Positions 7,988 to 15,752 of a DNA stretch of 22,663 bases are shown piece after piece; the stretch's first letter is position 1, and each line of letters begins with the position of its first letter. The notes beneath the pieces are model-generated. The model saw only the letters and a list, made by a program, of their open reading frames with translations. It did not search any database and was not told the DNA's origin. A program made the translations under genes and the position numbers. The stretch comes from an uncultured Collinsella sp. (GTDB lineage Bacteria; Actinomycetota; Coriobacteriia; Coriobacteriales; Coriobacteriaceae), in the NCBI GenBank assembly GCA_958427895.1, contig CAUADW010000027.1:1-22663 (forward strand), read 5' to 3'.

Positions 7988-9508
7988 GTGAGAGAGGAGA
8001 GCCCCCGAAGTGATATGAGGAGGCCCGACTCGGACCGTGCTTCCTCGCTGCGTAGCACGCCGCGTTCCGGACGCGGCGGGCAGACGTTCGGTGAGCGCTA
8101 TATTGCCGGCGTCCCCGCCCGCATCATGCGCCCTCGTTTGATATTTATGGCTTGCCTGTTTAGCTTGGTTTGCTTTGGCTTGCTAATGGTGTACTCGGCA
8201 TCTTCGGTCGAGGCGCTGCACGAGAATGGTTCGGCGACGTTTTTCCTGTTTCGACAGGCCGCGTTTGCCGGAGTTGGCGTGCTGGCTATGGTTGCCATCG
8301 TGCGCATCTTGCCGGACAGTTGGTTTGGGGAAGACGTACTCAGGATCTTCCTCAAGGGCATGATAGGGCTACTGGTTCTGGTGTTCTTTATGGGTAGCGG
8401 CAGTCGTGGCGCCACGCGTTGGCTCAACATCGCCGGTATTCAGTTCCAGCCGTCTGAGTTCTTAAAGCCGTTCGCCATCGCGTATTCGGCCATCATGCTC
8501 GACCGCATCTTTTCGCCCGGCGGCAACATCAACGAGTTTCTTCGCAAGATGGGTACCTACCTGGGCATTTCGCTCTTTCTGATCTTTGTTCAGCCCGATT
8601 TTGGCACCGTTCTGATCATCTTGCTGACCCTCATGTGCATGGCGTTGTTTGCGGGATTGGACCCCAAATATATCGTTTGGACGGTCATTGCCGGTATCGC
8701 CGTCATTGCGATCGCCCTTATCGCCGAGCCGTATCGCATGACGCGTGTCGAGGTTGCTTGGAATCCTTGGGCAGACGAATATGGTGATGGCTATCAGGCC
8801 ACGCTTGCCATTATGGCGTTTGCCTCGGGCGGCCTGTTCGGTCGCGGTATCGGTAACTCCACCATGAAGTACTCGTATTTGCCCGAGGCGCATAACGACT
8901 ACATCTTGGCTATTATCGGCGAGGAAGTTGGCTTTATCGGAACCGTGCTGTTCTTCTTGGTGTTTGCGATGCTGATCTACTCGGCGTTTCGCATTGCCGA
9001 GCAGGCGACCGACCGTCGCGGAGCACTTATGGCATCGGGTTCCGCGGTCATCCTTGCGGTGCAGTTTTTGATTAACGCGCTGGGCATTCTCAATGTGTTT
9101 CCCATGACGGGCAAGCCGCTGCCGTTTATTAGCTACGGCGGCTCCTCGATTATCGTGTCGCTTATGCTCGCCGGTCTGATCCTGCGCGTTTCGTATGAGA
9201 GCGCCCGTCGCGATGAATACGACCGTCGTCGCGAGAGCTTTGCCGTTATGGATGAGAGTACCGCCGGCGTGCCCCATGTGCGCGGTGAGCGATCTTCGCG
9301 TAACGGCTTTACCGTCCTGGATGGCTCTGCGACCGAGCCGGCAGCTCGTCCGCGTCAGCGAACGGCGCCGCAAGGTCGTCCTCAGCGCCCCACTCCTCGC
9401 AATGCGGGCGGCGGATATAATCGAATCGATTTGAATTCGGACCCGTCGGCGCGTTTGCGCACCGATGACCAGGGGCCGCGTGTACGAAGGGATTACCATG
9501 ACCGATAA
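7988..9508 (+). CDS. ftsW: Septal peptidoglycan glycosyltransferase FtsW (SEDS family)
   Basis: FtsW polymerises lipid II at the septum together with FtsI. Ten hydrophobic segments span roughly residues 50-400 (506 residues from the GTG). Landmarks are the catalytic Asp in VQPDFGT (D204), GRGIGNSTMK, LPEAHNDYILAIIGEE and the FtsW/RodA signature FPMTGKPLPFISYGGSS. dcw position marks it as FtsW rather than RodA. The start is uncertain: GTG 7988 has TAGGGG (7976-7981) 6 nt upstream; TTG 7982 and ATG 8015 are alternatives. Both ends are extended: about 45 basic residues before the first helix and about 100 Arg/Pro-rich residues after the last, both cytoplasmic. The end overlaps murG by 11 nt. Confidence 0.93.
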   Translation: MREESPRSDMRRPDSDRASSLRSTPRSGRGGQTFGERYIAGVPARIMRPRLIFMACLFSLVCFGLLMVYSASSVEALHENGSATFFLFRQAAFAGVGVLAMVAIVRILPDSWFGEDVLRIFLKGMIGLLVLVFFMGSGSRGATRWLNIAGIQFQPSEFLKPFAIAYSAIMLDRIFSPGGNINEFLRKMGTYLGISLFLIFVQPDFGTVLIILLTLMCMALFAGLDPKYIVWTVIAGIAVIAIALIAEPYRMTRVEVAWNPWADEYGDGYQATLAIMAFASGGLFGRGIGNSTMKYSYLPEAHNDYILAIIGEEVGFIGTVLFFLVFAMLIYSAFRIAEQATDRRGALMASGSAVILAVQFLINALGILNVFPMTGKPLPFISYGGSSIIVSLMLAGLILRVSYESARRDEYDRRRESFAVMDESTAGVPHVRGERSSRNGFTVLDGSATEPAARPRQRTAPQGRPQRPTPRNAGGGYNRIDLNSDPSARLRTDDQGPRVRRDYHDR

Positions 9509-10613
9509 GATGACCGTTGCTATTGCAGCTGGCGGCACGGCAGGACATATCAACCCCGCGCTCGCCTTGGCCGAGGAGCTGCGTGACCGCGGTCATCACG
9601 TTGTGTTCGTGGGCCAATCGCGCAAGCTCGAGGGCCGTCTGGTTCCCGAGGCAGGATTCGATTTTGTGCCCATCACGGTCACGGGCTTCGATCGCTCCCG
9701 TCCCTGGACGGCGCTGACCTCGCTGTGGCGCGTCAACAAGGCGAAGCGCGCGCTTGCCCGTCACTTCTCGAAGGTCGGTAAGCCCGATGCCGCTATCGGC
9801 TTTGGTGCTTACGTTGAGGTCCCGCTGCTGGGTTGGTGCAAGGGCGCCGGCGTTCCGTATCTGCTGCACGAGCAGAACTCTGTTCCGGGTCTGGCCAACA
9901 AGATGATGAACTCACATGCCGCCCGCGTGTGCATTTCGGTACCTGCGGCCCGCGCGGTCTTTGAGCGCGAGGGCGACCCCGACCATGTGCTCATGACGGG
10001 CAATCCCGTGCGTCGTTCGGTGATCGAGGGCGATCGCGCCCGCGGTCGCAAGACGCTCGGTGTGCCCGAGGACGCGACGCTTCTGCTCGTCTTTGGTGGT
10101 TCGCTCGGTGCTCAGCATCTCAACGAGCGCGTTGCCTCGCTTAAGAGTGAGCTGCTGGCCCGCGAGAATCTCTACATTTTGCATTCGACGGGTGCCGACG
10201 GCTTTGAGGAGACCAAGCGCGCTTTGGCGCTGACGCCCGAGGAGGCGAAGCGCTATCGTGTCCAGCCCTACATCGACAACATGGGCGATATGCTGGCTGC
10301 GGCCGATTTGGTGCTCTCGCGTTCCGGTGCCTCGAGCGTGGCCGAGATCGCCGCGCTTGCCGTGCCCTCGGTACTCGTGCCGTATCCGCACGCGACGGCC
10401 GACCACCAGACCACGAATGCGCGTTACCTGGTCGATGCCGGTGCCGGCGTGCTTTGCGCCGATGCCGATATCGATGCCCCTGCCTTTGCCGACGAGCTGC
10501 TGCACCTGATCGATGACGCTGCGGCACGTGATGCCATGCGTCAGGCGGCGCGCGGCTTGGCCCAGGACCGTGCCGCCGCACTTTTGGCCGACGCGGTAGA
10601 GGGATTGCGTTAG
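9498..10613 (+). CDS. murG: UDP-GlcNAc:lipid I N-acetylglucosaminyltransferase MurG
   Basis: MurG is the GT28 peripheral membrane enzyme that adds GlcNAc to lipid I, giving lipid II. From ATG 9498 it has 371 residues. Motifs: the N-terminal loop GGTAGHINPA (the GGTAGH form is familiar from actinobacterial MurG; E. coli has GGTGGH), GFGAYVEVP, HEQNSVPG, FGGSLGAQHLNE, SRSGASSVAEI and PHATADHQTTNA. The longer frame from 9465 is rejected because GAAGG (9486-9490) sits 7 nt before 9498 and the family begins just before the glycine loop. The overlap with ftsW implies translational coupling. Confidence 0.95.
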   Translation: MTDKMTVAIAAGGTAGHINPALALAEELRDRGHHVVFVGQSRKLEGRLVPEAGFDFVPITVTGFDRSRPWTALTSLWRVNKAKRALARHFSKVGKPDAAIGFGAYVEVPLLGWCKGAGVPYLLHEQNSVPGLANKMMNSHAARVCISVPAARAVFEREGDPDHVLMTGNPVRRSVIEGDRARGRKTLGVPEDATLLLVFGGSLGAQHLNERVASLKSELLARENLYILHSTGADGFEETKRALALTPEEAKRYRVQPYIDNMGDMLAAADLVLSRSGASSVAEIAALAVPSVLVPYPHATADHQTTNARYLVDAGAGVLCADADIDAPAFADELLHLIDDAAARDAMRQAARGLAQDRAAALLADAVEGLR

Positions 10614-10710
10614 TTAGACGGGATATCGCCGGTCGCCCTCGCGCGGATGCGGTAGGTGCGGTACAGTTAACGGGTTACAGGCAGTGTTTACGCAAGGAGT
10701 ACACGAGCAC

Positions 10711-12129
10711 ATGGCTGATTCCCAGACTGCAACCTCCGCGCCCGAGTTCAAGAGCGCCCACTTTATCGGTATCGGCGGCGCCGGCATGAGCGGCATCGCC
10801 CTCGTCCTGCACGAGCGCGGTTATACCGTTACCGGCTCCGACCTTAAGACGTCGCGCTATATTCGCCAGCTTACCCGCGCCGGCGTGAAGGTCCACGTGG
10901 GCCACGAGGCTGCGACGATCGACGAGGTCAAGCCCGACGTGGTTGTGGTCTCCACCGCTATTCCCGAGTCCAACCCCGAGCTCGTGCGTGCCCGCGAGCT
11001 CGGTATTCCCGTGTGGCCCCGTGCCAAGATGCTCTCGGCCCTGGGCCACGGCTACACCACCATCGCCGTTGCTGGCACGCACGGCAAGACCACGACGTCT
11101 TCGATGTGCGCCACCATGCTCGACCGCATGGGTCTGGACCCCAGCTTTTTGATCGGTGGCATTGTCGAGGGCTACGACACCAACGGCAAGAACGGCTCGG
11201 GCGACTATTTTGTCGCCGAGGCCGACGAGTCCGACAGCTCGTTCCTGTTCCTGAACCCCAACGTGGTTATCGTGACCAACGTCGAGGCCGACCATCTCGA
11301 TCATTACTCGGGCATCGAGGAGATCGAGGCCACCTTTGCCAAGTTTATGGGGCTGGTGGGCGAGGACGGCACCGTCATCGTTTGCGGCGAGGACCCGCAT
11401 CTGGTCGAGCTCGCCAAGTCGACGGGCCGTCATGTGCTTTCCTATGGCTTTGCCGAGAACAACGACATCGTCTGCGTACATCCGGATGTTAAGGGCATCC
11501 AGAGCGACTTTATCGTTCGCTTTGAGGACGGCACCGAGCACGCTGTCGAGATTAAGAGCAACCCCGGTCGTCACAACATGCTCAACGCCACGGCCGTCTT
11601 GACCGTCGCCCATGTCCTGGGTCTCGATATCGACGCCGCCGCTAAGGCACTTTCGAGTTTTGAGGGTGTCCGCCGTCGCTTTACCCACGTGGGCGATATC
11701 GACGGCATCACGGTGGTTGACGATTACGGCCATCATCCCACCGAGATCAAGGCGACGCTCGCTGCTGCCTCTTCGCTGGGCTACAAGCATGTCGACGTCG
11801 TGTTCCAGCCGCACCGCTATTCGCGCCTGCAGGCTCTGTGCGATGACTTTGCCGATGCCTTTGCCAACGCCGATAAGCTGCTGCTGATCGATGTGTTCTC
11901 CGCCGGCGAGATGCCGATTCCGGGCGTTACCTCCAAGATGCTCGCAGATACCGTTCGCGCCAAGCACCCCGGCAAGGAGGTCGTGTACTGCTCCAGCCGT
12001 CTTGAGCTCAACCAGGAGCTTGAGAAGCTCGTGGGCGAGGGCGACCTGCTGCTCACCATGGGTGCCGGTGACGTTACGACCGTCGGCCCCGAGTTCATCG
12101 AGTATCTGACTGCCAAGAAAGACGCTTAA
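10711..12129 (+). CDS. murC: UDP-N-acetylmuramate:L-alanine ligase MurC
   Basis: MurC adds L-Ala to UDP-MurNAc, the first peptide step. It has 472 residues from ATG 10711. Motifs: GIGGAGMSGIA (20-30) for UDP binding, ATP loop GTHGKTTTS (122-130), EADESDSSFL, NVEADHLDHY, DDYGHHPTEIKATL and FQPHRYSRL. AAGGAG (10694-10699) lies 11 nt before the ATG. An in-frame GTG at 10684 would add 9 residues, but that start would place this ribosome site inside the gene, so it is less likely. The 97-bp gap after murG shows no convincing promoter or terminator. Confidence 0.95.
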   Translation: MADSQTATSAPEFKSAHFIGIGGAGMSGIALVLHERGYTVTGSDLKTSRYIRQLTRAGVKVHVGHEAATIDEVKPDVVVVSTAIPESNPELVRARELGIPVWPRAKMLSALGHGYTTIAVAGTHGKTTTSSMCATMLDRMGLDPSFLIGGIVEGYDTNGKNGSGDYFVAEADESDSSFLFLNPNVVIVTNVEADHLDHYSGIEEIEATFAKFMGLVGEDGTVIVCGEDPHLVELAKSTGRHVLSYGFAENNDIVCVHPDVKGIQSDFIVRFEDGTEHAVEIKSNPGRHNMLNATAVLTVAHVLGLDIDAAAKALSSFEGVRRRFTHVGDIDGITVVDDYGHHPTEIKATLAAASSLGYKHVDVVFQPHRYSRLQALCDDFADAFANADKLLLIDVFSAGEMPIPGVTSKMLADTVRAKHPGKEVVYCSSRLELNQELEKLVGEGDLLLTMGAGDVTTVGPEFIEYLTAKKDA

Positions 12130-12134
12130 CCTCT

Positions 12135-13046
12135 ATGGGTCTGTTTAACGCCGTCATGGCGCTTTCGGGCATGATCGACACGGACGTGGTCGAGGACGAA
12201 CGTCTTGCACGCCATACAAGCTATCGTATCGGCGGCAAGGCCGACCTCTTTGTGACGTGCCATAGCTACCATGCCCTGCGTCGCGCCGTGGCGGTGCTTG
12301 ACCGCGAGCAGGTGCCGTGGGTGATTATCGGCAAAGGGTCCAACCTGTTGGTTGCCGATGCCGGTTATCGCGGCGCCGTTATTTCGCTGGGACGTGAGTT
12401 TCAGCGCACGGTTGTTGCCGAGGATGGCTGCACGCTGACCGTTGGTGCGGGCGTGATGTTCGCGCGTTTGGTCAATGACGCTTTGTCGCGCGGGCTTTCG
12501 GGCCTTGAGTTCGCGGTCGGTATTCCCGGTTCGGTCGGCGGCGCAGTGTCCATGAACGCAGGTACGCGGACCGAGTGGATCGGCTCCCTTATCGAGGACG
12601 TGGTCACGTTTGATCCGGCGTCCGGTATTAAGCACTATGCAGGGTCCGAGATCGCTTGGGGGTATCGCGAGTGCAGCTTGCCGCGTAACGAGATCATTCT
12701 CGAGTGCGTGCTTAAACTCAAGCCCGCGCCCAAGGCAGACATTCGCGAGCGTATGGAGCGGTACCTGACGCGCCGCAAGCGCACGCAGCCCATGGGCCGT
12801 GCATCCTGCGGATCGGTCTTTCGCAACCCGCCCGACGCAAGCGTGGGCAAGATGATTGAGGATTGTGGATTAAAGGGTTTTTCGGTTGGCGGTGCGGAAG
12901 TTTCGCCCGTACACGCTAATTTTATCGTTAATAACGGAACCGCCTCGGCCGATGACGTGGCCGCGGTTATCAGGCATGTGCACGGAAAGGTGAGGGAGGC
13001 GTATGGCATCGAGCTCAGACCGGAAGTTAAATTCCTCGGCTTCTAG
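12135..13046 (+). CDS. murB: UDP-N-acetylenolpyruvoylglucosamine reductase MurB
   Basis: MurB is the FAD/NADPH enzyme that reduces UDP-GlcNAc-enolpyruvate to UDP-MurNAc. It has 303 residues. FAD-binding segments HTSYRIGGKADLF (27-39), GKGSNLLVADAGYRG (67-80) and GIPGSVGGAVSMNAG (129-143) are intact. Catalytic residues are visible: the proton-donor serine S227 in SCGSVFRNP and E297 in LRPEVKFLGF; Y177-R178 also match the family. The gene begins 5 bp after murC and its last 44 nt are shared with ftsQ. With murC it completes cytoplasmic precursor synthesis except for MurA, MurE and D-Ala supply, which are not in the window. Confidence 0.95.
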   Translation: MGLFNAVMALSGMIDTDVVEDERLARHTSYRIGGKADLFVTCHSYHALRRAVAVLDREQVPWVIIGKGSNLLVADAGYRGAVISLGREFQRTVVAEDGCTLTVGAGVMFARLVNDALSRGLSGLEFAVGIPGSVGGAVSMNAGTRTEWIGSLIEDVVTFDPASGIKHYAGSEIAWGYRECSLPRNEIILECVLKLKPAPKADIRERMERYLTRRKRTQPMGRASCGSVFRNPPDASVGKMIEDCGLKGFSVGGAEVSPVHANFIVNNGTASADDVAAVIRHVHGKVREAYGIELRPEVKFLGF

Positions 13047-14268
13047 AGCATCGAAACCAACCTTCCGCCGCGCCGGAGGGCGTTCCGGCGCACCTGCCCA
13101 GCCTCAACATAAGCCCGCCATGCCCTCCAAGTCTGTTGGGTCCGTTCGTCCAGCCAAGCGCCCGGTCGTCGGCTCGCAGCTGGGAGGACGCCCCGCTTCT
13201 AAAAAGACGAGCCGTCCGGCTCCGCGTCCTTCGGTGACGCCCAAACCGGCGATGGGCACCAAGACCTCCCGACCCATGGCGACGCCCAAGCCTTCGCTGG
13301 GAACTCGCGCAGCGCATGCCGGCCGTACGTTGGCTGGCGCTAAGCCGCGTTCACTGACATCGGTGCCCGCCGCCAAGGCGTCTTCGGCAAAAAAGGGCAT
13401 CAATCCTCTGTCATCGCTGGGTGCCATGGCAAGCAAGACGACCGACGCCGCTTCTGCCCTTAAGGGTAAGGGCAAGATCGCGGGCGGCATCCTGGCAGCC
13501 GTGGCCGTACTTGCCATTGTTGCCATCGTCGTCATCAACTCTGGCCTGTTCGCCGCCACCGATATTCAGATTCATGGCAGCGAGCATGTGACCAAGCACG
13601 ACGCCATGCAGCTCATCAATCTTCCCGAGAACACGTCGCTCTTTAACGTGGATCCCGATCAGATCACCGAGGGCCTCAAGCAAAACCCGTGGGTCTCGGG
13701 CGTGGATGTCCAGCGCCAGTTTCCCCATACGCTTATCATCACGCCGACGGAGCGTAAAGTTATCGCCATTGCGTATATCAGCTCTGACGACCTTGCCTGG
13801 GCTATCGGAGACGATGACACCTGGATCGCTCCGCTGTCGACGTCTGTCGAGGTGGATGACCAGGGGAACGTCATTACATCGGGGGAGGGTGCCAACACCC
13901 TGACCGGTATCGATGCGGCCCTGGCGCTTGCCAAGCACTACGGCGCCGTGCTGTTGACTGACGTCTCGGCCGATGTCGCACCGGTTTCGGGTCGGGCGGT
14001 GAGCTCCAAGGCCGTCAAGGCCGGTCTGGATTACGCACGTGGCTTTTCGAGCGAGTTCTTGGGCCAGGTGAAGGATATTTCCACGCCTTCCGTTGAGGCT
14101 ATCTCGGCAAATCTCGACAACGGCGTCGAGGTGTCGCTGGGCGATTCGGATGATATCGCCAAGAAAGAACGCATCGTGACCAAGCTACTTTCGCAGGTAG
14201 AGGGCGTAACCTATATCAATGTGCGCTCTCCGGGTAACTACACGTTTAGGAACGCACCGACCGCCTAG
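13003..14268 (+). CDS. ftsQ: Cell division protein FtsQ/DivIB (POTRA domain)
   Basis: FtsQ is a bitopic protein that holds FtsL and DivIC in the divisome. The 421 residues consist of a long cytoplasmic tail (1-155) rich in Ser, Ala, Lys, Arg and Pro, one membrane helix (about 161-181), a POTRA domain (about 186-255: IQIHGSEHVTKHD...NPWVSGVDVQRQFPHTLIITPTER) and the beta domain to the end. The length exceeds the usual 250-300 because of the tail. ATG 13003 lies inside murB, with GGGAGG (12994-12999) just 3 nt before it and AAAGG at 12986; no later start has a similar site. ftsA, which follows ftsQ in many bacteria, is absent. Confidence 0.9.
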   Translation: MASSSDRKLNSSASRASKPTFRRAGGRSGAPAQPQHKPAMPSKSVGSVRPAKRPVVGSQLGGRPASKKTSRPAPRPSVTPKPAMGTKTSRPMATPKPSLGTRAAHAGRTLAGAKPRSLTSVPAAKASSAKKGINPLSSLGAMASKTTDAASALKGKGKIAGGILAAVAVLAIVAIVVINSGLFAATDIQIHGSEHVTKHDAMQLINLPENTSLFNVDPDQITEGLKQNPWVSGVDVQRQFPHTLIITPTERKVIAIAYISSDDLAWAIGDDDTWIAPLSTSVEVDDQGNVITSGEGANTLTGIDAALALAKHYGAVLLTDVSADVAPVSGRAVSSKAVKAGLDYARGFSSEFLGQVKDISTPSVEAISANLDNGVEVSLGDSDDIAKKERIVTKLLSQVEGVTYINVRSPGNYTFRNAPTA

Positions 14269-14279
14269 CATCCTAAACG
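14243..14279 (+). other. Hairpin A at the ftsQ stop codon
   Basis: CGTTTAGGA (14243-14251) and TCCTAAACG (14271-14279) are exact 9-bp reverse complements with a 19-nt loop that contains the ftsQ stop codon (14266-14268). The right arm shares 14274-14279 with hairpin B, so the two cannot form together. A role as an anti-terminator is inference. Confidence 0.45.
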
Positions 14280-14328
14280 GCTTTGTTGAGGGGCCATACC
14301 ACGCCGTTTATCTGGTTTGTTTGGTTTT
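14274..14328 (+). terminator. Hairpin B, possible conditional terminator before ftsZ
   Basis: TAAACGGC (14274-14281) pairs exactly with GCCGTTTA (14303-14310) across a 21-nt loop. A T-rich but interrupted stretch (TTTGTTTGGTTTT, 14316-14328) follows. The loop is long and the T-run imperfect, so it would be a weak terminator. It competes with hairpin A for the same left arm. Confidence 0.35.
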
Positions 14329-14385
14329 CACGGTCAATTATTTGACTGCAACGTTCATAATGTGCAAACATAATACGGTTTACCT

Positions 14386-14414
14386 TTGCATTTACTTTCA
14401 ACCTGAAGGTTAAT
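14386..14414 (+). promoter_or_regulatory. Candidate ftsZ promoter in AT-rich spacer
   Basis: The stretch 14311-14415 is clearly richer in A and T than the coding DNA on either side. TTGCAT (14386-14391) and GTTAAT (14409-14414) are 17 bp apart, but match the consensus only 3/6 and 4/6. An imperfect palindrome AACCT-GA-AGGTT (14400-14411) lies between them. Other -10-like words (CATAAT at 14356 and 14369) lack a correctly spaced -35. That a promoter exists here is more certain than its exact position. Confidence 0.3.
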
Positions 14415-14456
14415 GTGCGCAGGGGTCAACCCATGCTATGGCTATAACCTTTGTTC

Positions 14457-14461
14457 GGAGG
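14457..14461 (+). promoter_or_regulatory. Ribosome binding site deciding the ftsZ start
   Basis: GGAGG lies 6 nt before ATG 14468. The upstream in-frame ATG at 14438 would put this site inside the gene and add ten residues not seen in FtsZ, so 14468 is chosen. Confidence 0.85.
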
Positions 14462-14467
14462 ACCGAC

Positions 14468-15622
14468 ATGCACGAGACAGAGATCAACAACTACCTTGCC
14501 GTCATTAAGGTGGTCGGCGTCGGCGGCGGCGGTACCAACGCGGTCAATCGAATGATCGAAGAGGGCATCCGCGGCGTCGAGTTTGTTGCCATCAACACCG
14601 ATGCTCAGGCGCTCGCGATCTCTGATGCCGATATCAAGGTGCACATCGGCACCGACCTTACCCGCGGCCTGGGCGCCGGCGCCAACCCCGAGGTTGGCCG
14701 CAAGGCTGCCGATGAGTCCCGCGACGATATCGCCGAGGCGCTCGCTGGCGCCGACATGGTGTTCATCACCTGCGGCGAGGGCGGTGGTACCGGTACCGGC
14801 GCCGCTCCCATCGTTGCCGATATCGCGATGAACGAGGTCGGCGCGCTGACCGTCGCCGTCGTGACCAAGCCCTTCACCTTCGAGGGTCGCAAGCGCAAGA
14901 AGAGCGCCGAGGAGGGCATCAAGACCCTCTCCGATTGCGTCGACACCATGATCGTTATTCCTAACGACAAGCTGCTCGACATCGCCGAGAAGAAGACCAC
15001 TATGCTCGAGGCCTTCGCGATTGCCGATGGCGTCCTTTCCCAGGGCACCCAGGGCATCACCGACCTCATCACCGTCCCGGGTATCATCAACCTGGACTTC
15101 GCCGATGTTAAGACCATCATGAAGCAGGCCGGTACCGCCATGATGGGTATCGGTACCGCTTCTGGGGACACCCGTGCTGTCGACGCTGCCCAGCAGGCTA
15201 TCTCCAGCCCGCTGCTCGAGAGCTCCATCGATGGCGCCACGCGCGTCCTGCTTTCCATCGCCGGCTCCAAGGACCTGGGCATCCAGGAGATCAGCGACGC
15301 CGCCGACGTTGTCGCCAATGCCGTCGACCCCGAGGCCAACATCATCTTTGGTACCGTTGTTGACGAGTCCCTGGGCGACCAGGTGCGCATCACCGTTATC
15401 GCTACGGGCTTCTCCGACTCCAACGTCAACCGTCAGGACGAGCTCTTCGCTGCTCAGCAGTCCCAGAGCAAGGCCGCTGCTTCCGCTGAGCCGCAGCGCA
15501 CCGCTCCGGCTGCCAGCCCCGCTCAGGCTGCCCCGACTCGCAACGTCGGCGGTACCGAGCTGCCCAACTTTGGCAACGATCAGTTTGAGCTTCCCGACTT
15601 CCTCAAGCGCGGCAGCTTCTAA
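14468..15622 (+). CDS. ftsZ: Cell division GTPase FtsZ
   Basis: FtsZ is the tubulin-like GTPase that forms the Z ring. From ATG 14468 it has 384 residues. The GTP-binding domain shows GVGGGGTNAVNRMI (17-30) and the tubulin signature GGGTGTGAAP (105-114), preceded by TCGE as in the actinobacterial GEGGGTGTG form. The synergy loop NLDFADVK (208-215) supplies the catalytic aspartates D210 and D213. A linker (about 325-372) rich in Ala, Gln and Pro leads to the C-terminal peptide ELPDFLKRGSF, the expected docking site for SepF, whose gene lies at the window end. Codons look strongly biased to C-ending forms, consistent with high expression (not computed). A strong terminator follows. Confidence 0.97.
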   Translation: MHETEINNYLAVIKVVGVGGGGTNAVNRMIEEGIRGVEFVAINTDAQALAISDADIKVHIGTDLTRGLGAGANPEVGRKAADESRDDIAEALAGADMVFITCGEGGGTGTGAAPIVADIAMNEVGALTVAVVTKPFTFEGRKRKKSAEEGIKTLSDCVDTMIVIPNDKLLDIAEKKTTMLEAFAIADGVLSQGTQGITDLITVPGIINLDFADVKTIMKQAGTAMMGIGTASGDTRAVDAAQQAISSPLLESSIDGATRVLLSIAGSKDLGIQEISDAADVVANAVDPEANIIFGTVVDESLGDQVRITVIATGFSDSNVNRQDELFAAQQSQSKAAASAEPQRTAPAASPAQAAPTRNVGGTELPNFGNDQFELPDFLKRGSF

Positions 15623-15647
15623 GTCGTTCTTCGCATTGTTTTGCACA

Positions 15648-15680
15648 GGGGCGCGTCCGTTTGGATGCGCCCTTTTTGTT
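15648..15680 (+). terminator. Rho-independent terminator after ftsZ
   Basis: GGGCGCGTCC (15649-15658) pairs with GGATGCGCCC (15663-15672) as a 10-bp stem with one G-T wobble and the tetraloop GTTT. TTTTTGTT follows at once (15673-15680). It begins 26 bp after the ftsZ stop and should end the division transcript, so pgeF and the pst genes need their own promoter. Confidence 0.9.
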
Positions 15681-15682
15681 TC

Positions 15683-15696
15683 TCGTTTGTAAACGA
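15683..15696 (+). promoter_or_regulatory. Operator-like palindrome TCGTTTGTAAACGA
   Basis: Perfect 6-bp arms with a 2-nt centre lie 3 bp beyond the ftsZ terminator T-run and about 100 bp before the likely pgeF transcription start. The 2-nt centre is too tight for an RNA hairpin with all pairs formed, so a protein-binding site is more likely. The regulator is unknown. Confidence 0.35.
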
Positions 15697-15711
15697 AAGC
15701 CTCCAATCTCC

Positions 15712-15733
15712 TTACGTTCCCTTTACGTTTGGT
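15712..15733 (+). promoter_or_regulatory. 11-bp direct repeats, possible PHO box
   Basis: TTACGTT occurs at 15712-15718 and again at 15723-15729, exactly one helical turn apart. Response regulators of the PhoP/PhoB type bind tandem half-sites with an 11-bp period upstream of pst operons in both Gram-positive and Gram-negative bacteria. The half-site sequence does not match any consensus I know well, so the link to phosphate control rests on spacing and on the pst genes downstream. Confidence 0.35.
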
Positions 15734-15752
15734 CCCTACCGCTGCGGGTATC

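Noticed and set aside
10614..10710. Promoter or terminator in the murG-murC gap
   Set aside because: TACAGT (10662-10667) resembles a -10 box but has no -35 at a correct distance, and no stem followed by a T-run is present.
14342..14374. TTGACT with CATAAT as an ftsZ promoter
   Set aside because: TTGACT (14342-14347) is a good -35 word, but the CATAAT boxes lie 8 or 21 bp away, neither an acceptable spacer.
14438..14467. Upstream ATG 14438 as the ftsZ start
   Set aside because: The strong GGAGG at 14457-14461 would be inside the gene, and the extra ten residues have no counterpart in FtsZ.
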